DNA of 64,000 bases. Origin: Vibrio proteolyticus NBRC 13287. Its GTDB lineage: Bacteria; Pseudomonadota; Gammaproteobacteria; Enterobacterales; Vibrionaceae. This document shows, one piece after another, positions 39,740 to 48,222 of the stretch; the stretch's first letter is position 1, and each line of letters begins with the position of its first letter. A model generated the notes under the pieces. That model made no database searches and had not been told where the DNA came from. It was given only the letters and a program-made list of their open reading frames with translations. Position numbers and translations under genes: made by a program. The DNA lies in assembly GCF_000467125.1 (NCBI RefSeq), contig NZ_BATJ01000003.1, forward strand, positions 62,001 through 126,000, in the 5' to 3' direction.

Positions 39740-40710
39740 TTTGCCCAAGCCTCCCAATCAGAAAAACATGCACGCTGACGACCGTCACCAAACGGAGTCA
39801 GAACCGGTGCTTCACTCTTACAACGTTCAGTCACACGGTGACAACGTTCTTGGTAAGGGCAACCTGGTGGCAAACGCAGCAGGTTTGGCGGGTTGCCTGG
39901 AATCGTCGGCAAAATTTCGCCTTCGGTATCCAGACGCGGGATGGCTTTTAGCAGACCTTCCGCATATGGGTGGCTTGGGTTATAGAAGATTTCGTCTACC
40001 GTGCCGTATTCCATGGTACGACCGGCGTACATCACCAGTACTTTGTCACATGAACCAGCAACGACGCCCAGATCGTGGGTGATCATGATGATGGCAGTGT
40101 TGAACTCGCTCTTCAGCTCATTCAATAGGTCCATGATCTGCGCCTGGACTGTTACGTCCAGTGCCGTTGTCGGCTCATCGGCGATCAGCAGTTTCGGACG
40201 ACACAGCAAAGCCATGGCGATCATCACACGCTGACGCATACCACCTGAAAACTCGTGCGGGTACATGGTAATACGCTTACGCGCTTCCGGAATTTTCACC
40301 GCTTCCAGCATACGCACAGACTCTTCAAACGCTTCTGCTTTGCCCATACCTTTGTGCAGCATCAGTACTTCCATCAGCTGATCGCTGACCTTCATGTACG
40401 GATTGAGCGACGTCATCGGGTCCTGGAAGATCATAGCGATCTGTTCAGCACGGACTTTGTTGAGGGCTTTTTCTGGCAGGTTGAGGATCTCGTTACCTTC
40501 AAACTTTGCGCTACCAGAGATCTTACCGTTTTTAGCCAGTAAACCCATGATAGAGAAAACGGTCTGGGATTTACCTGAGCCCGATTCACCCACAATACCC
40601 AATGTTTCTCCCTGGTTCAGGGAGAAGTTCAAATCGTTGACTGCGGTAACGATACCATCTTGCGTGGTGAATTCGACGCGCAGATCTTTGACATCTAATA
40701 AACTCATCAT
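39736..40710 (-). CDS. oppD: Oligopeptide ABC transporter ATPase OppD
   Basis: The 324-residue ATPase has Walker A GESGSGKS (41-48), signature FSGGMRQRVMIAMAL, Walker B LLIADEPTTALD and the C-terminal CPYQERCHRVTERC cysteine pattern of OppD/DppD. Starting at either of the first two Met changes only one residue. It lies 24 bases after oppC. Confidence 0.95.
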   Translation of the reverse strand: MMSLLDVKDLRVEFTTQDGIVTAVNDLNFSLNQGETLGIVGESGSGKSQTVFSIMGLLAKNGKISGSAKFEGNEILNLPEKALNKVRAEQIAMIFQDPMTSLNPYMKVSDQLMEVLMLHKGMGKAEAFEESVRMLEAVKIPEARKRITMYPHEFSGGMRQRVMIAMALLCRPKLLIADEPTTALDVTVQAQIMDLLNELKSEFNTAIIMITHDLGVVAGSCDKVLVMYAGRTMEYGTVDEIFYNPSHPYAEGLLKAIPRLDTEGEILPTIPGNPPNLLRLPPGCPYQERCHRVTERCKSEAPVLTPFGDGRQRACFSDWEAWAK

Positions 40711-40734
40711 TGCTTCCTTAATCTTGCTCTATTT

Positions 40735-41637
40735 TTATCTGTCTTTTGGATCCAGCGCATCGCGCAGACCATCACCAACGTAGTTGAAGCAGAACAGCGT
40801 CACGACCATAAACAATGCCGGGAAGGCCAACTGCCATACCGCCACTTCCATGGTGTTCGCCCCTTCTTGCAGAAGTGCGCCCCAACTTGTCATTGGCTCT
40901 TGAACGCCAAGACCAAGGAATGAAAGGAAAGATTCCGTCAGAATCATGCTTGGGATCAGCAGGGTTGAGTAAACCGCAACGATACCCAATACGTTTGGCA
41001 CAATATGACGAGTGATGATTTTCCAGTTGCTGACACCACACACGTGCGCCGCTTCGATAAACTCTTTGCTACGCAGGCTCAGTGTCTGACCACGTACAAT
41101 ACGGGCCATATCCAACCAGGCAATTGCACCAATCGCGACGAAAATCAGCACGATATTACGGCCAAAAAACGTCACCAGAACAATCACCAGGAACATAAAC
41201 GGAATCGCGTACAGGATTTCCAGAATACGCATCATAATACGGTCAACTTTGCCACCGATGAAGCCCGATGCCGCGCCATAAAGCGTACCAATCAGTACCG
41301 CAACCAACGCGCCCATCACGCCCACCATCAGTGAGATACGACCACCTACCAGAGTACGGACGTACAAGTCACGTCCCAACGCATCCGTACCAAACAAATG
41401 TTCCATCGACGGCGCTGCGTGCATCGCGTACCAGTCAGTGTCTTCATACGTATACGGTGCCAGCATTGGTAGGAAGATGACTGCCAGAGTCATCATCATC
41501 AGAATAAACAGACTAACCATCGCCGCTTTGTTACGCATAAAGCGGATACGGGCGTCTTGCCACAAACTGCGACCTTCAATTTCCAGGTTTTCGGAAAACT
41601 TTTCGATCGCTTCCAGATTCTCTTTTTTCGTCAACAT
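40735..41637 (-). CDS. oppC: Oligopeptide ABC transporter permease OppC
   Basis: The 300-residue inner-membrane permease has a cytoplasmic N-terminus, about six helices and the ABC permease EAA loop (EFIEAAHVCGVSNWKIITRHIVPN, about 200-223). GRSLWQDARIRFMRNKAAM precedes the first helix, as in OppC. It follows oppB after 15 bases. Confidence 0.95.
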   Translation of the reverse strand: MLTKKENLEAIEKFSENLEIEGRSLWQDARIRFMRNKAAMVSLFILMMMTLAVIFLPMLAPYTYEDTDWYAMHAAPSMEHLFGTDALGRDLYVRTLVGGRISLMVGVMGALVAVLIGTLYGAASGFIGGKVDRIMMRILEILYAIPFMFLVIVLVTFFGRNIVLIFVAIGAIAWLDMARIVRGQTLSLRSKEFIEAAHVCGVSNWKIITRHIVPNVLGIVAVYSTLLIPSMILTESFLSFLGLGVQEPMTSWGALLQEGANTMEVAVWQLAFPALFMVVTLFCFNYVGDGLRDALDPKDR

Positions 41638-41652
41638 ACTAATACTTCCCTG

Positions 41653-42573
41653 TTAGTAACGAATTTTCGGGTCAATCGCTGCAAGCAGAATATCCACTAC
41701 TGCGTTAAACAGAATGAACAGGAAACCAATCAGAATGGTTACACCCATAACCAGTGAGTAGTCACGGTTAAATGCAGCGTTTACAAACAGTTTGCCGATA
41801 CCTGGCAGACCGAAAATAGTTTCAATAACAACAGAACCGGTAATGATACCGACGAAGGCTGGACCCATGTACGACACAACAGGAAGCAGTGCAGGTTTCA
41901 GCGCGTGTTTCAGGATGATGTAACGGTAGCTCAGACCTTTTGCACGTGCAGTACGGATAAAGTTACTGTTCAGCGTTTCAATCATTGAACCACGGGTAAT
42001 ACGTGCGAACGTCGCCACGTATAACAAGGACATCCCTAATACTGGTAACGCCATGTACTTGAAGGAGCCGTCCAGCCAGCCCCCGGCGGGCAGCCAACCA
42101 AGGTTGATCGAGAATAGATAGATGAGAACCGGAGCCAACACGAAGGATGGCATCACCACCCCGAGCATGGCGGTCGCCATGATGGTGTAATCAAGCCAGG
42201 TATTTTGCCGCAAAGCCGCGATCGTCCCGACGGTGACCCCCATAATAAGGGTGAAGATAAACGCAACGAAGCCCACTTTCGCTGAAACAGGCAGGGCATC
42301 AGAAATCAGCTCGTTTACCGTGAAATCTTTGTATTTAAACGAAGGACCAAAATCACCGACCATAATGTTGGTCAAGTAAGTGGTGTACTGCTCGAATACT
42401 GGTTTATCAAGACCGTATTTAGCATTGATGTTTGCCATTACCTCAGGAGGCAATGGTCGCTCACTAGAGAACGGGTTACCTGGTGCGAAACGCATCAGAA
42501 AGAAAGATATAGTGATCAAAACCAACATGGTTGGGATCGCTTCAAATATCCGTTTTGCAATGAATTTAATCAT
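41653..42573 (-). CDS. oppB: Oligopeptide ABC transporter permease OppB
   Basis: The 306-residue permease has a first helix at residues 10-29, the OppB/DppB N-terminal signature FLMRFAPGNPFSSERPLPPEV and an EAA loop (FIRTARAKGLSYRYIILKHALKPALLPV). It pairs with OppC to form the channel. It is separated from oppA by a strong hairpin, which explains lower permease than binding-protein levels. Confidence 0.95.
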   Translation of the reverse strand: MIKFIAKRIFEAIPTMLVLITISFFLMRFAPGNPFSSERPLPPEVMANINAKYGLDKPVFEQYTTYLTNIMVGDFGPSFKYKDFTVNELISDALPVSAKVGFVAFIFTLIMGVTVGTIAALRQNTWLDYTIMATAMLGVVMPSFVLAPVLIYLFSINLGWLPAGGWLDGSFKYMALPVLGMSLLYVATFARITRGSMIETLNSNFIRTARAKGLSYRYIILKHALKPALLPVVSYMGPAFVGIITGSVVIETIFGLPGIGKLFVNAAFNRDYSLVMGVTILIGFLFILFNAVVDILLAAIDPKIRY

Positions 42574-42618
42574 AAACTCACTCTTTCAGTCTGTGACAAT
42601 TTAAAATGAAGAAAGACG

Positions 42619-42655
42619 CTGCATGTGCGTCTCTATCATTCGATAGCACATGCAG
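42619..42655. terminator. oppA-oppB intergenic hairpin
   Basis: CTGCATGTGC (42619-42628) is perfectly complementary to GCACATGCAG (42646-42655). No long T run follows, so it likely attenuates or protects the oppA message rather than ending it fully. Confidence 0.65.
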
Positions 42656-42691
42656 TGTCTGGATTATTTATAATTTTTTTGCTGAGTAAGG

Positions 42692-44323
42692 TTACTTAGC
42701 TTTGATGTACAGATCTTTGGAGAAGATCTTGTCTTCCGCGTTGTTCGCTGGGTAACCACCAACGGTTGGCGATACCAGACGCGACTTCACGTATTGGTAG
42801 ATTGGTGCGATAGGCATATCGCGAGCCAGAAGTTTCTCTGCGTCAGTGTACAGCTTCTCACGCTCAGCTTCAGAGGTTGTCGCCATCGCTTTTTCCATCA
42901 CGCCATCGTACTCGTTGCTGAAGTACTTAGGATCGTTAGAGCTGTTGTTTGACTGCATCAGAGACAGGAATGAAGACGCTTCGTTGTAGTCGCCACACCA
43001 ACCAGCACGAGTTACGTCAAAGTTACCCTGACGACGCGTGTCCAGGTAAGTTTTCCACTCTTGGTTTTCCAGTGAAACGTCTACGCCCAGGCTCTTCTTC
43101 CACATAGACTGGATAGCGGTCGCAATCTTCTTGTGGTTTTCAGAAGTGTTGTAAAGCAGCGTGAATTTCAGTGGGTTGGCGCTGTCGAAGCCCGCTTCCG
43201 CCAGCAGCTTCTTCGCCGCTGCTTCACGCTCTTTCTGAGTCATCTTGCCGTAAGCAGGCATTTCCGGGTGGAAACCTGCAGTGATTTCAGGCGTCAGGAA
43301 GTAAGCCGGTTTCTGACCTTGGCCCAGAATCGCTTTTGAAATGATGTCGCGATCGATAGCGTAAGACAGGGCCTTACGGACGCGAACGTCATCAAAAGGT
43401 GCTTTCTTGTTGTTGAAACCGTAGTAGTAAGAACACAGGTTACCCTGTACCTGAACAAAATCAGGGTGCTCTTTTTGCAGACGCTTGAAGTGCTCAATTG
43501 GCAGTTCGTTTGTGATTTGGATTTCACCGGACAGGAAGCGGTTCATTTCAGCCACTTGGTTCTCGATTGGCAGGTAAGTGACCTTATCAAGCACAGTGTG
43601 CTCGTTGTCCCAGTAGAACTTGTTGCGTTTCAGTTCGATACGCTCGTTCACAACCCAGTTGTCCAGTACAAATGCACCGTTCCCAACGAAATGTTCAGGT
43701 TTGGTCCATTTGTCGCCGAATTTCTCTACCGTTGCACGGTGAACTGGTTTAACAGTGGTGTGGCCCATCATCTTCACGAAGTAAGGCAGCGCTGTTTCCA
43801 GTTTAATCTCCAGTGTGTTCGCGTCCAGTGCTTTAACACCCAGAGTCTCTTTGTCTTTTTTGCCAGCAATAATATCGGCAGCATTTTCCATGGTGGTCAT
43901 TTCCAGGTACCACGAGTATGGAGAAGCTGTTGCTGGATCCACGGCACGCTTGAAGCTGTACACAAAGTCTTCAGCGGTTACAGGATCGCCGTTAGACCAT
44001 TTTGCGTCTTTGCGTAGGTGGAAAGTGAAGGTTTTGTTGTCTGTCGTTTCCCAGCTTTCTGCAACACCAGGGATGGTATTGCCGTCCGCGTCCTGGTTTA
44101 CCAAGCCTTCCAATAGATCACGGATAACGTGCGATTCTGGCACACCCTCAGTTTTTTGAGGATCCAGAGACGCAACTTCAGTACCGTTACCACGGACTAA
44201 TTCCTGAACATCGGCGAGTTTAGTACCAGCTGGAACATGTGCTGCGAAAGTTGCCGTAGAAGTGGCGGCCACTGCAAGACCGGCACCGAGAAGCAGTGCC
44301 TGAGTGATTTTGTTCTTATACAT
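42692..44323 (-). CDS. oppA: Periplasmic oligopeptide-binding protein OppA
   Basis: OppA captures peptides in the periplasm and delivers them to OppBCDF. The 543-residue protein has a signal peptide (cleavage near residue 27, ATFA) and the SBP_bac_5 fold with RDLLEGLVNQDADGNTIPGVAESWE and RAGWCGDYNEASSFLSLMQSNN. Family length is normal. It opens the operon behind a long upstream region. Confidence 0.96.
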   Translation of the reverse strand: MYKNKITQALLLGAGLAVAATSTATFAAHVPAGTKLADVQELVRGNGTEVASLDPQKTEGVPESHVIRDLLEGLVNQDADGNTIPGVAESWETTDNKTFTFHLRKDAKWSNGDPVTAEDFVYSFKRAVDPATASPYSWYLEMTTMENAADIIAGKKDKETLGVKALDANTLEIKLETALPYFVKMMGHTTVKPVHRATVEKFGDKWTKPEHFVGNGAFVLDNWVVNERIELKRNKFYWDNEHTVLDKVTYLPIENQVAEMNRFLSGEIQITNELPIEHFKRLQKEHPDFVQVQGNLCSYYYGFNNKKAPFDDVRVRKALSYAIDRDIISKAILGQGQKPAYFLTPEITAGFHPEMPAYGKMTQKEREAAAKKLLAEAGFDSANPLKFTLLYNTSENHKKIATAIQSMWKKSLGVDVSLENQEWKTYLDTRRQGNFDVTRAGWCGDYNEASSFLSLMQSNNSSNDPKYFSNEYDGVMEKAMATTSEAEREKLYTDAEKLLARDMPIAPIYQYVKSRLVSPTVGGYPANNAEDKIFSKDLYIKAK

Positions 44324-44841
44324 GCGTAAAACTCCAAGTTTTTATTTTGCATCCATGACTTCCTTGTAGAGTTCACCAGAACGGCTAGTGATTTAGATTT
44401 CTTTAGCGCAAATACTAAAAATAAAAACCTAAAGGCCCTACAAAGATTGGGGCACACATTAGCAATCATTGAAGCAATTTGCCATAAAAATGTAGCAAAA
44501 AGCGGTTTAATATTACGTTTTCGTCAAGTTTCTGGTCAAAAAGTCTGCTAAAAATCTAAACTCCGCATTTTTGGATTATTTAGATAGTACGGCTCAGAGA
44601 CTCATACCGAATTGACTAAAAAATAACGCTTAATCAGCATTATCATCTGCCCACTTGCAACAAATTTAACATTTTATTTACTCAATTGGCATCCTGCTTT
44701 TATCATCGTCCGCCAGTTTAAGCACTAATTGTGAGCATTATCACCGTCTGTATCCTTCCGCACCTATGCCACCGTGCGCTTACTCACACAGTGACATAAA
44801 ACGCTTCAATATCAAGCGTCTGTTGACGGGACAGCACACAT
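44324..44841. promoter_or_regulatory. oppA upstream region
   Basis: About 520 AT-rich bases between oppA and the mscS terminator. It should hold the oppA promoter and a long 5' leader. I see no gene or clear operator in it. Confidence 0.5.
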
Positions 44842-44870
44842 AAAAAAACGCGGGCATTGCCCGCGCTTTT
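44842..44870 (-). terminator. Terminator after mscS
   Basis: CGCGGGC, ATT and GCCCGCG with a TTTTTTTA run on the minus-strand side form a strong terminator 15 bases after the stop codon. Confidence 0.88.
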
Positions 44871-44885
44871 CTTCCACTCAAAGTG

Positions 44886-45719
44886 CTAGTCGACTTGATG
44901 TAAATGCACATCCATCTTACGAAACGGTATTTCGATGCCATTGCTATCCAGAGCTTCTTTGACAGCCAGGTTAAGGTCCCAGAACACAGGCCAGTAGTCA
45001 GAACGCTTGACCCAAGGACGCACAATAAGCTGTACCGATGACTCCACCAACGCGTTGACTCCGATCTTAACTTCCGGCTCTTTCAACACGCGAGGATCAC
45101 TTTCGACCACCTCACGCAGCACCTGTTGAACCTGTCTCAGATCCGCCTTGTAGGAAACCGCAAACACAAAATTGATCCGACGGGTATCGTAACGGGAGAC
45201 ATTGGTGATCGGGCCTTTCATGATCGACGAGTTCGGTACCACAATCATCTTGTTGTCGCCGGTTTTCAGTATGGTTGAGAAAATCTGAATCGCCTGCACC
45301 GAACCCGAAACACCAGCAGCCTCAATGAAGTCGCCCGACTTAAACGGACGAAACAGCACAATCAAGACCCCGGACGCGAAGTTGGACAGTGACCCTTTCA
45401 GAGCCAAGCCCACCGCCAGACCTGCCGCACCCAGTACCGCAATGATCGACGCCGTCTCAATACCAATCCGGCTCAGCACCGCAACCAGCACAAAGGCCAA
45501 AATTCCATAGCGAACAATACTGGAGACAAAGCTGGTAACGGCCTTATCCACCCCCTTTTGACCCAACAACTTTTCAACCGTAGCGGCGATGGTTTTGCTG
45601 AGCATACTCCCCACAATCAGGATCAGCAGAGCGGCAATCACATTGACGCCATACTGAACCAACAAGCCTGAATGACTGACCAACCAGTCACTCACCTGAT
45701 TTACAGACTCAACGGCCAT
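44886..45719 (-). CDS. mscS: Small-conductance mechanosensitive channel MscS
   Basis: MscS opens under membrane tension to release solutes on osmotic downshock. The 277-residue protein has three membrane helices (about residues 22-45, 67-88 and 91-120). The pore helix shows the Gly/Ala pattern VLGAAGLAVGLALKGSLSNFASGV, and the beta and alpha/beta cytoplasmic domains follow (FKSGDFIEAAGVSGSVQAI, VVPNSSIMKGPITN). Length is close to E. coli MscS (286). It stands alone with its own terminator. Confidence 0.94.
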   Translation of the reverse strand: MAVESVNQVSDWLVSHSGLLVQYGVNVIAALLILIVGSMLSKTIAATVEKLLGQKGVDKAVTSFVSSIVRYGILAFVLVAVLSRIGIETASIIAVLGAAGLAVGLALKGSLSNFASGVLIVLFRPFKSGDFIEAAGVSGSVQAIQIFSTILKTGDNKMIVVPNSSIMKGPITNVSRYDTRRINFVFAVSYKADLRQVQQVLREVVESDPRVLKEPEVKIGVNALVESSVQLIVRPWVKRSDYWPVFWDLNLAVKEALDSNGIEIPFRKMDVHLHQVD

Positions 45720-45902
45720 CGTTTTTCTCCAAACAGAGCAATTTATATTGCTGATATTATTAACGATTATTGTTTCTGCTTACATGCAATTTGTTAAGCG
45801 CGCAGACAATATAGCAAAGCTTATCGAGCGCAAAGTAAAAAGATGAGACAAGTGGTAAAAATGCATCCCAGCCATCGCTGCAACGTGGAAATAACGTGCA
45901 AA

Positions 45903-45930
45903 AACAACAACGCTCACCGGAGTGAGCGTT
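45903..45930 (-). terminator. Terminator after the decarboxylase gene
   Basis: AACGCTCAC, CGGA and GTGAGCGTT form a perfect 9-bp stem followed on the minus strand by TTGTTGTTTT. Confidence 0.8.
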
Positions 45931-45954
45931 GACGAGCAGATACATTGAGTGGCA

Positions 45955-47154
45955 TTAACCAATCAGGCGAGCATTGATCTCCGTCTCTTCATTAAACACC
46001 ACGGTTTGAGCACGTTTAAAGAAGTTAAAGTCAGTCGCCGTAGCGCTGGTGTAAGCGCCCATCATACGACCAATCACCAAATCACCGTTGTCCAGTTTCG
46101 GCAACATCACGTCTTCGGCAATCACATCAATACTGTCACAAGTTGGGCCAGACAACACACTAGGGATCAGCTCACCACCCTGTTTGAGAGTCACCAGTGG
46201 GTATTGCGCGTCATCGAACATCAAACCGCTGAACGAACCATAAATGCCATCATCCAAGTAGTACCACATCTGACCTTCTCGCTCCGCTTGCCCCATCACA
46301 GATGCAACACTCATGACCGCTCGGGCCACAATAAAACGCCCCGGCTCTGCCAGAACCTGAACGGTTTCAGGTAATTCGCTCAACGCCTGATTGATCGGCA
46401 TACAAAATTGATCAATGGGCATCACCGCTTCGCTGTAGCTAACCGGAAAACCACCACCTATATCCAGTGTGCTCAGTGCAGGTAAACCACGTGCGACCAC
46501 TTGCTCCATCACCATTTTACAGGTTCGGATCGCGTCCACGTATTTTTGCGGATTAGTGGTTTGCGATCCCACATGAAAAGACAAGCCTTTCACACGGATA
46601 TTCCACGCCTGCGCCGTTTCGATAATGGTCAGCGCCTGCTCAGGTGAACAGCCAAATTTTTTCGACAGATCGGCGAACGCTTCTGAATTTCGAAAACTCA
46701 GACGCACCAGCAGTTCAACGTCGTCACTGTAAGCCTTGAACTTTTCCAGCTCATTGAGGTTATCAACCACAAAGACATGACAGCCATACGCCAAGGCATC
46801 GCGAATATCCGCGTCGCGTTTAATCGGGTGAGTATGAATGGTACGCTCAGCCGGAACCCCTTCCTGTGCCACCAGCTCAACCTCACCTGTGGTGGCCAAG
46901 TCAAAACTGGCTCCTTCTTGCATCAGGGTTCTGACCACGGCCGGATGCGGTAGCGGCTTCAAAGCAAAGTGCAGTGTCACAGTTGGCAGCGCGCTATGCA
47001 GCGCACGGTATTGCTGACGAATGACATTGCAATCAAGCATTAATAATGGTGCGCCAAATTGCTCCACCGAGGTTTCGATAAGTGCAATGTCATCCGCCGA
47101 CAGCGTTGGAGAAGTGAAAGATTGAAAATTCAGAACTGAGTGTGCGTGAGCCAT
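45955..47154 (-). CDS. Fold-III PLP-dependent lysine/ornithine decarboxylase
   Basis: This enzyme makes putrescine and/or cadaverine. The 399-residue protein is the eukaryotic-ODC-like, alanine-racemase-fold type: the PLP lysine is in HFALKPLPHP (K66), LDIGGGFPVSY binds phosphate, and AEPGRFIV, GPTCDSID (catalytic Cys) and DDGIYGSFSGLMFD are the other active-site parts. From memory it resembles the V. vulnificus dual-substrate lysine/ornithine decarboxylase. AGAGG precedes the ATG. The substrate preference cannot be fixed from sequence alone. Confidence 0.85.
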   Translation of the reverse strand: MAHAHSVLNFQSFTSPTLSADDIALIETSVEQFGAPLLMLDCNVIRQQYRALHSALPTVTLHFALKPLPHPAVVRTLMQEGASFDLATTGEVELVAQEGVPAERTIHTHPIKRDADIRDALAYGCHVFVVDNLNELEKFKAYSDDVELLVRLSFRNSEAFADLSKKFGCSPEQALTIIETAQAWNIRVKGLSFHVGSQTTNPQKYVDAIRTCKMVMEQVVARGLPALSTLDIGGGFPVSYSEAVMPIDQFCMPINQALSELPETVQVLAEPGRFIVARAVMSVASVMGQAEREGQMWYYLDDGIYGSFSGLMFDDAQYPLVTLKQGGELIPSVLSGPTCDSIDVIAEDVMLPKLDNGDLVIGRMMGAYTSATATDFNFFKRAQTVVFNEETEINARLIG

Positions 47155-48055
47155 GGCAAACCTCTAATATAAAGGCACCTTCCATCGGCAATATGATGAA
47201 AAGTGGAGCGTCAAAAAAAGCGCGGATGCGCAGTCAAAGTCACTCTTGGATAGTTGCTCTATCGCCTTGCCACAAAACCAGCTGTGATGTACTCGGATTG
47301 GCTATCATCAAGAAGCACGGCGATAGTAAGGTCATCCCTCACCAGGCGCAATAAAAAAGCAGCCATTTGAAAGCAAAACATTTTTATGGTTTTGATAACC
47401 ATTTTTAATCCTGAGTATACAGGTCGTTGGTCTCAAACATCCCAGAGTGAACATTCCCGAATCGGCATATTTTTTCTCTTGGGCAGAAAACATGAATATA
47501 CCAAGCAATCCTAATATAAACCGAACAAATAAATTAACCATGTAACATTAAAAATAAAATTAAAATTTTAAAATCAGTAATAAAGACTTAATCGTTAAAA
47601 GAAAGAGACGCCAGTTATTATATTAGTATTTGGTAAATATCACGTTATCCTTTTTATTCAAGACAATGGTAAACATTAGAGTAGAAGACGCGTTAGTACA
47701 CCAGCACTAAAATTAAATACACTGATAAATCTTACTCATAAACAAACACATTGAATCTAAAATACATTAGATAAAACACTCAAACCTAAAATCGAATGAA
47801 AATAAGTCAATATTTTTCAGTCAATTAAGAACTCCATTTGTAATAATCTTCAGAAAACTGATTAAAAATAAAGTAATTACTTTAATACCGACCAAAGTAT
47901 TCAAGAGAAAAATAATTCCAACTGCCTTATTGAAAAAGCACATTTAAAGTTATTGTTTAATATATTATTAGTGCATTTTTATTGAATTACCGTCACATTA
48001 TTTCATTATCCGGTTTTTATTTACGGTTAAACCAGACAAAGATATCTCCGGGTTG
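47155..48055. other. Long AT-rich region before the riboswitch
   Basis: About 900 bases, very AT-rich from 47380 on. The first 200 bases should hold the decarboxylase promoter. Short ORFs (such as 47332..47541 minus) have no ribosome site or family likeness. I see no mobile-element ends or RNA gene. It probably carries the promoter for the riboswitch transcript and possibly silencer (H-NS-like) binding. Confidence 0.5.
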
Positions 48056-48144
48056 TTTGTGTCAACGGCAAACCTGTTGAAAAACAGGGACGCAAAGCTT
48101 CCGGCCTAAGGAATATATTTCTAAGGTAGCGGGGTTACCACAAA
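48056..48144 (+). promoter_or_regulatory. c-di-GMP-I (GEMM) riboswitch aptamer
   Basis: The core follows the GEMM consensus: GGCAAACC, a variable hairpin (CTGTTGAAAAACAG), GGGACGCAAAGCTTCCGGCCTAA, a second hairpin, then GGTAGCGGGGTTACC. P1 is closed by TTTGTG (48056-48061) with CACAAA (48139-48144). It lies 78 bases before the ATG of the GH18 gene on the same strand. Downstream TGGTTT/AAACCA (48149-48170) and TCGTTT/AAACGA (48194-48211) hairpins, the last touching the AAGG ribosome site, form a plausible expression platform. Confidence 0.94.
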
Positions 48145-48222
48145 TATCTGGTTTCACTACGCGTAAACCAAATAGGATTGTTGCACTTACTGCTCGTTTT
48201 TTAATAAACGAAGGTAAATACC

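Noticed and set aside
43294..44469. Several 70-180 codon frames around oppA
   Set aside because: All overlap oppA in other frames or its leader, without ribosome sites or motifs.
47142..47541. Two ORFs of about 70 codons near the decarboxylase start
   Set aside because: No ribosome sites, odd composition, and one overlaps the decarboxylase start; treated as intergenic.
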